Positions 38,275-45,420 of a stretch of DNA of 64,000 nucleotides are shown here, piece after piece. The notes below the pieces were generated by a model that was not told the origin of the DNA, did no database searches, and saw only the letters and a list, made by a program, of their open reading frames with translations. Position 1 is the stretch's first letter, and each line of letters opens with the position of its first letter. Made by a program: the position numbers and the translations under genes. The stretch comes from Saccharophagus degradans 2-40 (GTDB taxonomy: Bacteria; Pseudomonadota; Gammaproteobacteria; Pseudomonadales; Cellvibrionaceae), in assembly GCF_000013665.1 (NCBI RefSeq), contig NC_007912.1, positions 2,590,501 through 2,654,500 of the forward strand. Reading direction: 5' to 3'.

Positions 38275-38302
38275 AACACCCCTAATATCGACCAAGTAAT
38301 CA

Positions 38303-38412
38303 CTATTGGCGTATCCAATAGGTACTTAGTCGAGTCCTTCCCCAAAACGAGGGCCTTTACCAAAAATAAAGGCAAGAAATTTTTAAATTTTTGTAAGCCG
38401 AGAGGAACTCTC
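38303..38412 (-). promoter_or_regulatory. Three stacked stem-loops in the 5' leader of the giant gene
   Basis: Three perfect short inverted repeats lie within 110 nt, ending 29 nt before the ATG: CTATTGG/CCAATAG (38303-38309 and 38315-38321, 5-nt loop), GCCTTTA/TAAAGGC (38353-38359 and 38367-38373, 7-nt loop) and GAGAG/CTCTC (38400-38404 and 38408-38412, 3-nt loop). In the mRNA they could form three successive hairpins before the ribosome site. They match no riboswitch consensus that I know. A role in translation control or mRNA stability is a guess. Confidence 0.35.
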
Positions 38413-38503
38413 AAGCAAAAGCCTACTCTTAGCACTGCCTACCAAAGACAATCACCAGAAAGTAAAGCGAAGAAATATGACAACAGTAGCTACATTTGAG
38501 CGA

Positions 38504-38521
38504 TTGCTGAACATTCAGCAA
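38504..38521. promoter_or_regulatory. Palindrome TTGCTGAA-CA-TTCAGCAA, possible operator
   Basis: A perfect 8-bp inverted repeat with a 2-bp centre lies 230 nt upstream of the giant gene. The plus strand continues with an A-run, so it would not work as an intrinsic terminator for plus-strand transcription. On the minus strand the T-run precedes the stem. A protein-binding site for a dimeric regulator is the simplest reading. It matches no consensus that I can name. Confidence 0.35.
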
Positions 38522-39196
38522 AAAAACAAATACTGCGCACCAAAATATTGCTACTAAAGTATGGATAATTCACTAAGAAGCAAGGGCAAATAAAACGCCA
38601 AAAATTTTGGAATTAGAAGGCTACAGAAAGACAATTTTCAAGTCAATCTGAGTGATTAGCGGCCATTATTTTCACCTGTAAAAAAATATAACGCTCTTAG
38701 CACCCAGCAGAGTGCAGCCTACAAATCCGACAAAAGTTCAAACGTTATTTTTCTATCAATCCGTTAAAGATGTCACATAAATACATCTTATAACGCCCAA
38801 GTAAGCAATATCCCACAATTGGCGAATAAAAAACCAACTACAGATGTAAATTATTCCGACATCAACTTTTTTAAGTTTTTAACAGCTTTTCACCGAATGG
38901 CAATGTGGCTATTTCCACTGCGATCGACATAAACAGCGAACTCTCCCCAGCTAAACCACAGTTACGCCTAACCAGCCCCCCCCCAACCAAACCCAACTAC
39001 CACCTTCATAAAATGAGCAACAGCAGAAAGTGGACTCAAGCTGCGAGCAAAGGGTTAAAAGAGGCCGAAATATAGGATTGATATGATAATCGCCAAATAA
39101 TGCGCCAAAGCTTATACCATTGTCCAAATTAGTAGACACCAAAAATGCTTACCTTCACCCTATCGAAGCAGGTGAAAAAGAAATTCCCCCTACTTT

Positions 39197-39892
39197 TTAC
39201 TTACGCTTAGCAAAATAAGCCTGAATTAGACCCGCTTGATAAAAAGGTGTTGCAGAATCAAACCCTGCCCTTTCGATAAGAGATAGGATCTCGTGTTGCG
39301 GAAGTATGGCAACATCATTCGCATAAGCGTTTTTCATCTTTTCAATATTCTCCGCAGATATATCTGCATCCGACATTACGCTAAACCATAACGCTAACGC
39401 ACTCTGATAATTTTGAGCATGAATATCAAAGCTTAAATCTGAGCCTATTAGCAGCCCAGAAGGCTTGAGTGTATCTGCAATTTCAGCAAAAAAAGCCGTG
39501 CGCTTGGCTATATCGACAATAAAATGCGATACATTAAAACAAGTTGCTACGTCATGCCTGTCGGTGCTATGTAGCGTATTCAGATACCCCTCATGAAAGT
39601 AGCAGCGGGAATCCATCCCCTGCTTTGCCAATGCATCACGGCAAATATTTAACATTGCCCCAGAAGGCTCCACAACGGTAAATGTCCAACCTGGGAAGCG
39701 CTTAGCTAAAAATTGTATTTCTTTACCTGTTCCCGCTCCTACACAGATAATTTTTGCATTAGCGGGGAGCTTTGCAACCAATGACTCGATAAAAAAATAC
39801 ATTCCATTGTGGATGGCAGACATTTTCTGCCATTGCTTATCGTAGTTTGCGGCTTGCTGATCAAAGAGCGCGGTGATTTCTTCTTGATTCAT
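39197..39892 (-). CDS. Class I SAM-dependent methyltransferase
   Basis: This 231-residue protein carries the glycine-rich motif I of class I methyltransferases, IICVGAGTGKEIQFLAKRF (about residues 48-66). An acidic strand end VVEPSGAML follows, where the glutamate or its neighbour binds the SAM ribose. The substrate is not recognisable. The gene is transcribed away from an Rrf2-family regulator gene and shares with it a 123-nt intergenic region rich in palindromes, so it is probably the regulator's main target. It ends 922 nt before the giant gene and is probably a separate transcript. The start is ATG at 39892 with a modest GGGA Shine-Dalgarno 7 nt upstream. Confidence 0.85.
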   Translation of the reverse strand: MNQEEITALFDQQAANYDKQWQKMSAIHNGMYFFIESLVAKLPANAKIICVGAGTGKEIQFLAKRFPGWTFTVVEPSGAMLNICRDALAKQGMDSRCYFHEGYLNTLHSTDRHDVATCFNVSHFIVDIAKRTAFFAEIADTLKPSGLLIGSDLSFDIHAQNYQSALALWFSVMSDADISAENIEKMKNAYANDVAILPQHEILSLIERAGFDSATPFYQAGLIQAYFAKRK

Positions 39893-39905
39893 AGCGGAAT
39901 CCCTA

Positions 39906-39952
39906 ACTTTGAAATAATATGTAACAATAAATATTACATATTATTTCAAAGT
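39906..39952. promoter_or_regulatory. Large perfect inverted repeat, probable Rrf2-family operator
   Basis: The arm ACTTTGAAATAATATGTAA (39906-39924) is matched exactly by its reverse complement at 39934-39952, with a 9-nt centre. It lies 14 nt upstream of the methyltransferase ATG and about 64 nt from the Rrf2-family ATG. A 19-bp perfect match in intergenic DNA is unlikely by chance. The inner ATGTAA/TTACAT halves recur in the second site at 39964-39980. Regulators of this family bind AT-rich dyads and often repress their own divergent promoter. Confidence 0.75.
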
Positions 39953-39958
39953 AAACAA

Positions 39959-39988
39959 TAGACGTAACATCAATTGTTACATTAATAT
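39959..39988 (+). promoter_or_regulatory. Candidate promoter for the Rrf2-family gene with an embedded second palindrome
   Basis: A -35-like TAGACG (39959-39964) and a -10-like TAATAT (39983-39988) are separated by 18 nt. Inside the spacer lies a dyad, GTAACA (39964-39969) and TGTTAC (39975-39980). The expected transcription start is about 20 nt before the ATG at 40016. A palindrome between -35 and -10 is the classic position for a repressor, which fits autorepression by the Rrf2-family protein. The promoter hexamers themselves match only partly. Confidence 0.45.
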
Positions 39989-40015
39989 ACAAACTACCAG
40001 AAATTGAGGAGCACC

Positions 40016-40432
40016 ATGAGAAAAGACAGCCGCTTGTCCCGCGTACTACATATATTGGCGCACCTTGCCACTAGCGATGAACCGGTAACATCAACCCAAA
40101 TCGCCAAGTTCCAATCTACAAATCCAGTGGTGGTGCGTCGCACAATGGGGTTGCTTAGAGAACACGGCTATGTAGAGTCAACGAAAGGCCGTAATGGCGG
40201 ATGGGCTATCAGTAGACCCTTAAGCGATATTACCTTACTAGATATTCACAGAGCTTTTGGGGAGTCTTCTCTATTCACTATTGGACTTACGGATGAACAT
40301 GCACACTGCCCCATCGAGAAATCCATCAATGAATCATTGGCGGCTGTGATGAACGAAACTGAGGCACTTTTGCTTAAACGTTTTGGAGAAATCACATTGG
40401 ACGCACTATACAAGCAATTCCCTAAGCATTAA
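40016..40432 (+). CDS. Rrf2-family winged-helix transcriptional regulator
   Basis: The family signature is clear: an N-terminal winged helix with SRVLHILAHLA, the recognition segment NPVVVRRTMGLLREHGYV, and the wing GRNGGWAISRP followed by ITLLDIHRAFGE. The protein is 138 residues from the ATG at 40016, which has AGGAG 4 nt upstream. A TTG 12 nt further upstream is less likely. Only one cysteine is present (HCPI), so the three-cysteine iron-sulphur cluster site of IscR or NsrR is absent. It resembles the YwnA/CymR-like branch, whose signal is not an Fe-S cluster. It probably represses itself and the divergent methyltransferase gene through the palindromes between them. The physiological signal is unknown. 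Confidence 0.9.
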   Translation: MRKDSRLSRVLHILAHLATSDEPVTSTQIAKFQSTNPVVVRRTMGLLREHGYVESTKGRNGGWAISRPLSDITLLDIHRAFGESSLFTIGLTDEHAHCPIEKSINESLAAVMNETEALLLKRFGEITLDALYKQFPKH

Positions 40433-40860
40433 TTCCACGTGATTGCTTTTGGGTAAGCTCGGGCTTATACGCGTATTGCTCTAGCTTAGACGATTTTGGC
40501 GCAGAGATAAGGCTTGATTAAATACTTTACTTGTTACACATTCACCTAAATACCCCAGCTAAAACTTTACTTTAATCCCTAAAGACATCAATAAGTAAGC
40601 CCCTAGTTACAAAAGGGGGCCCAACTCTTAAAGATACAATATAAAAAAAACAGCGAAATACGAGCTATAACCCTGCAGACCAGAGCATCTCTGCCATCGT
40701 AATTGCTTTTGCCCTATCCTCTAAACTTCGACGTAAGTAAACCTGTAAAAAACCCTGCTGTACATCACAAACAGTATTGCCATCACAAGCTAACGAGAAT
40801 CCACTTGAGAAATTTCCGCCCACTATAATCTACTAAGAGGATATTTAAGATTGGTTATTT
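40433..40860. other. Gene-free region between the Rrf2-family gene and the tRNA cluster
   Basis: About 430 nt with no convincing ORF on either strand. The only structure noticed is GCCCC (40599-40603) and GGGGC (40616-40620) flanking a short loop. It lacks a T-run on either side, so it is not a standard intrinsic terminator. The transcripts arriving from the Rrf2-family gene (plus) and the tRNA genes (minus) converge here. Confidence 0.5.
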
Positions 40861-40885
40861 TATATAACAAGGCTAGAGGCCTTGT
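40861..40885 (-). terminator. Probable intrinsic terminator after tRNA-Leu
   Basis: ACAAGGC and GCCTTGT (40867-40873 and 40879-40885) form a perfect 7-bp stem with a 5-nt loop, 7 nt beyond the tRNA CCA end on the minus strand. The sequence after the stem is TATATAAAATAA, an A/T-rich but not pure T tract. A weak terminator or a processing hairpin for the tRNA transcript is likely. Confidence 0.5.
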
Positions 40886-40891
40886 AAATAA

Positions 40892-40978
40892 TGGTGCCCG
40901 GGGCCGGACTTGAACCGGCACGACCGTGAAGTCGGGAGATTTTAAGTCTCCTGTGTCTACCAATTCCACCACCCGGGC
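40892..40978 (-). tRNA. tRNA-Leu (anticodon UAA)
   Basis: The minus strand folds into a class II tRNA of 87 nt. The acceptor stem GCCCGGG pairs with CCCGGGC, followed by discriminator A and an encoded CCA. The D arm is TGGTGGAATTGGTAGACAC. The anticodon loop CTTAAAA gives UAA. An extended variable arm and the T arm GGTTCAAGTCC follow. It lies 65 nt downstream of tRNA-Cys, the same order as cysT-leuZ after pgsA in Escherichia coli. Confidence 0.97.
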
Positions 40979-41043
40979 AGGGAGGGGTGAAGCGCTTGGC
41001 TTCGAATAGCTCGATTGAGCTACTTGGTAATAGTACTGCTATT

Positions 41044-41117
41044 TGGAGGCGCGACCCGGAATCGAACCGGGCTAAACGGATTTGCAATCCGGAGCATAAC
41101 CACTTTGCTATCGCGCC
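41044..41117 (-). tRNA. tRNA-Cys (anticodon GCA)
   Basis: A 74-nt class I tRNA on the minus strand. The acceptor stem GGCGCGA pairs with TCGCGCC, with discriminator T and an encoded CCA. The anticodon loop ATTGCAAAT reads GCA, and the T arm is GGTTCGATTCC. It lies between pgsA and tRNA-Leu. In E. coli a glyW tRNA-Gly sits upstream of cysT at this locus. None is visible here between 41118 and 41331. Confidence 0.97.
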
Positions 41118-41331
41118 TTAAATCTTTCTGCTTAGATCGACTTAGGTTGGCGAATTGTTAAATTGCTTGGCAATTTATAGCGCTGTGGCCTAGATCAATC
41201 TAATGCCTCTGACGAGCAAAACTTTGTTTGCCTACGTCGTTAAGAGGGTGCGCATTGTATAGCAAAGTTATTTTAAATCCTAGCCTGCACCACACTTTTT
41301 TGTAACTTTTTATTGCGATGTTATTAATCGC

Positions 41332-41889
41332 TTATTTTGCACCCTTTAGGCTCGGCCATGCCGCCCGCAGGTACACTATCATTGACCAAAGAGTAAGTAT
41401 TGCCGCCACATAGAGCGTTATATAACCAACTTTATTGAACAACGGATAGGAGGCGGGATTAAACGCTAAAAGCAGCACAATAGCAATAATTTGTAGCGTT
41501 GTTTTTACCTTTCCTATCATAGACACACCAACTTTAGCTCTAGCGCCCAATTCGGCCATCCACTCTCTTAGTGCAGATATAACTATCTCACGACCAATAA
41601 TAACTGTGGCAGGCAATGTAAACCAAACATCGGCGTGCGCCTCTATTAGCACGGCCAGCGCAACGGCAACCATTAGCTTGTCGGCTACTGGGTCTAAGAA
41701 GGCGCCAAAGGGGGTATCCATACCGTATTTACGTGCTATGTAGCCATCTAGCCAGTCTGTTATGCCGGCAAGCCCAAATAAGGCTGCGCTATACCAGTAT
41801 TTCCATTCTAGCGGTGAGTAATACACAACCACTAAGAGAGGGATAAACAGTATTCGGCCTAGGGTAAGTTGGTTAGCTATGTTGAACAT
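41332..41889 (-). CDS. pgsA: CDP-diacylglycerol--glycerol-3-phosphate 3-phosphatidyltransferase
   Basis: This enzyme joins CDP-diacylglycerol to glycerol-3-phosphate in the inner membrane, the committed step to phosphatidylglycerol and cardiolipin. The 185-residue protein is of normal family length. It has the CDP-alcohol phosphotransferase motif D-x2-D-G-x2-A-R-x8-G-x3-D-x3-D (about residues 42-68: DWLDGYIARKYG then GAFLDPVADK) and several membrane segments. It follows uvrC by 101 nt and precedes tRNA-Cys and tRNA-Leu, the conserved gammaproteobacterial order gacA/uvrY-uvrC-pgsA-tRNAs. The start is ATG at 41889. Confidence 0.97.
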   Translation of the reverse strand: MFNIANQLTLGRILFIPLLVVVYYSPLEWKYWYSAALFGLAGITDWLDGYIARKYGMDTPFGAFLDPVADKLMVAVALAVLIEAHADVWFTLPATVIIGREIVISALREWMAELGARAKVGVSMIGKVKTTLQIIAIVLLLAFNPASYPLFNKVGYITLYVAAILTLWSMIVYLRAAWPSLKGAK

Positions 41890-41990
41890 GTATTTCGGTG
41901 GAACTCCAAATAGATAAACCCAATATTAAAGCTAATAAGTAGGCGTAAGTTACACCAGTGCGCTTCACTACTCTTGGGAAAGCGAGCACG

Positions 41991-43829
41991 TTACTCACTA
42001 TGCAGTACATTGTAAATCTCTTGTGCCATTTTTTTGCTAATTGAAGGCGCTTTGGCCAAATCATCGACATTAGCACGCAATACTTCTTGTAAACCGCCAA
42101 AATGCACCAACAACTCTTTTCTGCGCTTCGGCCCCACGCCCGGTATTCCTTCTAACACAGAAGTACGACGCTTTTTGTCTCGACGCTGCTTGTGACCCGT
42201 AATTGCAAAACGGTGGGCCTCATCGCGTATTTGCTGAATAAGATGCAGGGCTGCGCTATCGGCCTTTAGTACACGCTCTGCCCCGCTGGTTAGCACCAAG
42301 GTTTCGAAACCCGGTTTACGCGTGGTGCCCTTGGCCACACCTATGAGCATCATATCGTGGATACCCAGCTCCTCCACAACGGCTTTTGCCTTAGACAACT
42401 GGCCTTTGCCGCCATCAATTAACACCAAATCAGGCATGCTGCTGGATTCTTTCTGCAGGCGCGTGTACCGGCGGGTTAATACCTGCTCCATCGCCGCATA
42501 GTCGTCCCCTGCTTTTATACCTTCTATGTTAAACCGGCGATAATCTGACTTTTTAGCGCCATTTTGGTCAAACACCACACAGCTACCCACAGTTAACTCG
42601 CCGCTGCTATGGCTTATATCGAAGCATTCAATACGATTAGGCGTTTCATCCAAACCAAGTATGTCTTGCAGGGATTCAAACCTAGCCACCAAGGTTTGCT
42701 TGTTATTTAGATGGTTCTTGAGGTTTTGACGCGCAGCTTCTAAGGCCATTGCTAGCCACTTAGCGCGGTAGGTACGCACGTTATGCGTTAGCTTAAGCTG
42801 CTTGCCAGTGGCCTTTTCTACTGCCTCACCAATAATTAATTGGTCGGCCAGCTTATGGCTAATAATAATGTGTGGCGGTACATCCATAGCGGCCCCACCA
42901 AGGTAGTGGTGAGCGAGAAATGCGCTTAGCACGTCTTCCTCGGTGCTATCGAGCTTGGTTTTTGGCAAATAGCTTTTGCTACCCACAATGCGTCCCTGGC
43001 GCACATAGAGTATATGAATGCAATGCACCCCAGATTCAGAAGCACATGCAACAACATCTTGGTTGCTATAGCCCGCCTCCATCACCTGCTGCGCTTGTAC
43101 TTGCCGCAAATCGGTAATTTGGTCGCGCACAACCACCGCGCGCTCAAAATCCAGCGCCTGCGAGGCTTGTTCCATCTCAACTTGCAGCTCTTGCTGCAAA
43201 ACCTCGCTTTTACCGTCTAAAAACATGGCGGTGTGAGCAAGATCTACCGCGTAATCTTCTACGCTTATGGCCTCTACACACGGGCCTGTGCAGCGCCCTA
43301 TTTGGTACTGCAAGCAGGGCCGCGTTCGGCTTCTAAATACAGAGTCTTCACACTGCCTTACGCGGAACGTGCGCTGCAAGAAGTTAAGCGTTTCTTTTAC
43401 AGCAGATGCATTCGGGAATGGGCCAAAATACTGGCCTTTTTTCTTTTTGGGACCACGGTGAAAAGCCAACTTTGGGTATGGCTCCCCTTCTGAGATAAAG
43501 ATATAGGGGAAGGACTTGTCATCGCGCAGCAGAATATTAAACGGCGGCTTCTGCGATTTGATTAGGTTGTGCTCAAGTACCAGCGCCTCTGCCTCACTAG
43601 GCGTAACCGTTACCTCTATGGCCTGAATACGCTTTACTAAAGCGTGCGTTTTGGGGGTAAGGCCTGTTGCCCTAAAATAGCTACTAAGCCTGTTTTTGAG
43701 GTTTTTGGCCTTACCAACGTACAAAATCGCCCCATCCGCGTCGTACATTTGGTAGACGCCGGGCAATTTTGTTACGTTTTTTAGAAAACTTGTAGAATCA
43801 AATACTGGAGGGGGTTGGTGCTGGGACAT
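41991..43829 (-). CDS. uvrC: UvrABC system protein C (excinuclease subunit)
   Basis: UvrC makes both incisions around a DNA lesion in nucleotide excision repair. The 612-residue protein has the N-terminal GIY-YIG nuclease (LPGVYQMYDADGAILYVGKA, about residues 23-42), a cysteine cluster (QCEDSVF, RPCLQYQ, GRCTGPC, about residues 160-185) and a UVR segment near 205-240. It ends with the RNase H-like half with IECFDISH and LVLIDGGKGQL, and C-terminal helix-hairpin-helix motifs around GIPGVGPKRRKELL. The ATG at 43829 lies only 3 nt after the stop that an intact gacA would use, so the two are normally tightly coupled. With the gacA frameshift the upstream stop moves about 60 nt away, which could weaken translational coupling. 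Confidence 0.98.
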   Translation of the reverse strand: MSQHQPPPVFDSTSFLKNVTKLPGVYQMYDADGAILYVGKAKNLKNRLSSYFRATGLTPKTHALVKRIQAIEVTVTPSEAEALVLEHNLIKSQKPPFNILLRDDKSFPYIFISEGEPYPKLAFHRGPKKKKGQYFGPFPNASAVKETLNFLQRTFRVRQCEDSVFRSRTRPCLQYQIGRCTGPCVEAISVEDYAVDLAHTAMFLDGKSEVLQQELQVEMEQASQALDFERAVVVRDQITDLRQVQAQQVMEAGYSNQDVVACASESGVHCIHILYVRQGRIVGSKSYLPKTKLDSTEEDVLSAFLAHHYLGGAAMDVPPHIIISHKLADQLIIGEAVEKATGKQLKLTHNVRTYRAKWLAMALEAARQNLKNHLNNKQTLVARFESLQDILGLDETPNRIECFDISHSSGELTVGSCVVFDQNGAKKSDYRRFNIEGIKAGDDYAAMEQVLTRRYTRLQKESSSMPDLVLIDGGKGQLSKAKAVVEELGIHDMMLIGVAKGTTRKPGFETLVLTSGAERVLKADSAALHLIQQIRDEAHRFAITGHKQRRDKKRRTSVLEGIPGVGPKRRKELLVHFGGLQEVLRANVDDLAKAPSISKKMAQEIYNVLHSE

Positions 43830-43832
43830 TAA

Positions 43833-44485
43833 TCACGACATGCTTTCAACATCTAGAATCTTGTGTTTCACAGCCAACAGAGCCAGCTCTACATCACTGT
43901 TGATTTTGAGCTTATCGAATATGCGGTAGCGGTAACTATTGACCGTTTAGGACTTACACAAAATGCCTCTGCTATTTCGTGCACCTTTTTACTGTTCGCA
44001 ATCATTATAGCCGTTTGCAGCTCGCGCTCGGATAACTGCTCAAATGGTGATGCAGAGCCTTTAGAAGAACCAAAATTACGCAAGGCTAACTGCTGCGCAA
44101 TGCTAGAGCTCATATAGAGGTCCCCGTTCAACACTGTGCGAATGGCGTTTACTATCTCTTCGAAACCGGCACCCTTGGTAACATAACCTGCGGCGCCCGC
44201 CTTCATAAGGCGCTCTGGAAACAGGTCGTCTGACAAAGCGGTAACAGCAATAATTTTACAGCCACTACACGCCTGATGAATTTTTCGCGTTGCTTCTAAG
44301 CCGCCCATACCAGGCATTTTTACGTCCATTAGAATAACGTCTGGCGCCAATTCTCTGGCGAGGCGTACGGCATCTTCGCCATTACAGGCTTCACCTACCA
44401 CCTCTATGCCTTCGACGTCACTCAACATGCGCACTATACCCATGCGCACTAAGTCGTGATCGTCAGCTACTAGTATTTTGGTCAC
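43833..44485 (-). pseudogene. gacA: GacA/UvrY response regulator, frameshifted in the DNA-binding domain
   Basis: GacA is the response regulator of the GacS/GacA system, which controls small RNAs of the CsrA/RsmA network. The receiver domain is intact (DDHDLVRMG, phospho-acceptor D in [10 protein letters not shown], conserved K in YVTKG). The LuxR-type helix-turn-helix is intact as far as VHEIAEAFCVSPK. The frame then breaks and the open frame ends after 198 residues at a TAG (43889). Inserting one A, i.e. TTTT instead of TTT at 43946-43948 on the plus strand, restores TVNSYRYRIFDKLKINSDVE and a 217-residue protein ending at 43833, 3 nt before uvrC. The recognition helix is therefore lost in the sequence as given. 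It could be a real null mutation, since Gac mutants arise readily in culture, or a sequencing error at a short homopolymer. Confidence 0.88.
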
Positions 44486-44625
44486 TCAAGCACCCCGTTT
44501 ATAATCAGTACTTCATCTTAGCGGTTAGACGCTCTGATTGTACGGTTGTTATCGTTCGAATTAGTTGTTACGTATGCACCGCGCAATTTAACATTGAAAC
44601 GGTAATTTTAACAGAGGCGATTAAC

Positions 44626-45240
44626 TTAACTGAAAATATATCTGAAGGTTAGATTAATTCTGGGTCCGATTTTTTTAGAAGTTTTTGCAACAGCATGTAA
44701 CCAGTTACGCTGCGTATCGCCTTTCATCACAATTAAATCACCATTATTTAACTCCAATTTAATAGACTTGCCGCCACGCTTAGGCTTAAGAGAAAAACTT
44801 CTGCTTGCCCCTAAACTTAAAGAAGCTATAACGGGACACCCGCCTAATTCTTTTTCGTCATCAGCATGCCAGCCTACACCATCTGCACCATTACGGTACA
44901 AATTCACCAGCACGCTGTTGTAGCTAGATTCTGTTTTATTTTCGATTAAGTCTTTTAAAGAGATTAATTCTTTTGACCATGGCGTAGGATAAAACCGCGT
45001 TGCAGAGTATTCCATTACACTATTTTCGTCGCCATACCACGCTTGTAATCGTGGAATTTTATGCCGCTGCCCCGCCACCCAAATTTCTGGTTGCTGCCAA
45101 TCAACCTCTGCAGCAAGCTTATTAAAATACTCAGTAGCTAAATCACTTTCCAACCAACCGCGATGCAACTCTAACTCGCCACCTTTTAGGTCAATGCTTT
45201 GTGGCTTATCAGCGTCTTGCTCGAACAGATTACATTGCAT
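44626..45240 (-). CDS. AlkB-family 2-oxoglutarate/Fe(II)-dependent dioxygenase
   Basis: Proteins of this family oxidatively remove alkyl groups from damaged DNA bases. The 204-residue protein has the iron ligands H125 and D127 in GWHADDE, the distal ligand H182 in NWLHAV, and the 2-oxoglutarate-binding arginines in RINLTFR (R194, R200). The size and the substrate-lid region resemble the ALKBH2/3-like bacterial AlkB group rather than E. coli AlkB itself. It stands alone, 140 nt upstream of gacA. No Ada gene is near, so adaptive-response control cannot be inferred. Confidence 0.92.
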   Translation of the reverse strand: MQCNLFEQDADKPQSIDLKGGELELHRGWLESDLATEYFNKLAAEVDWQQPEIWVAGQRHKIPRLQAWYGDENSVMEYSATRFYPTPWSKELISLKDLIENKTESSYNSVLVNLYRNGADGVGWHADDEKELGGCPVIASLSLGASRSFSLKPKRGGKSIKLELNNGDLIVMKGDTQRNWLHAVAKTSKKIGPRINLTFRYIFS

Positions 45241-45420
45241 AATTTAGCTCGTTTAGTTTCATCAACCTTCATTCAACTAGTGCGAATAGGAAGAAAAAAT
45301 TACAACCAATTGTTTTTTTACCTGTGAACCAACCCTTATAGTCAATCGATCTAATCTATCCAATCAACCTACCTAAATACCCCGTCTATTAGCCAACATA
45401 TCACTCAGGGAAATCAACGG

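Larger units (their letters stand above)
38275..39196. other. Long AT-rich gene-free leader upstream of the giant gene
   Basis: These 922 nt between the methyltransferase stop and the giant gene's ATG hold no convincing coding sequence. The only ORF of note (minus strand, 38951-39142) looks random. The region contains several short stem-loops near 38303-38412, an 18-nt palindrome at 38504-38521, a run of nine C at about 38976-38984, and a weak stem-loop at 39154-39176 (TTCACC/GGTGAA) just after the methyltransferase. A promoter for the giant gene must lie here or further upstream. One candidate -35 TTGAAA lies about 350 nt before the ATG, but I could not pair it with a convincing -10. Confidence 0.6.

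Noticed and set aside
38275-38440. Cyclic-di-GMP riboswitch in the leader of the giant gene
   Set aside because: Stem-loops are present, but the conserved GEMM elements (the GCAAAC-type core and tetraloop-receptor pattern) are not seen.
38951-39142. 63-codon minus-strand ORF in the leader of the giant gene
   Set aside because: Its translation is tryptophan/glycine-rich from the poly-C run, it matches nothing, and it has no convincing ribosome site.
40599-40620. GCCCC/GGGGC stem as a terminator after the Rrf2-family gene
   Set aside because: No T-run follows on either strand and it lies about 165 nt beyond the stop.
41118-41331. tRNA-Gly expected by synteny with E. coli
   Set aside because: No acceptor, anticodon or T-arm pattern could be found on either strand.
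43940-43952. Programmed -1 frameshift in gacA
   Set aside because: The context CCTAAACGG is not a standard bacterial slippery heptamer in the zero frame, and GacA is not known to use frameshifting. A mutation or a sequencing error is more likely.
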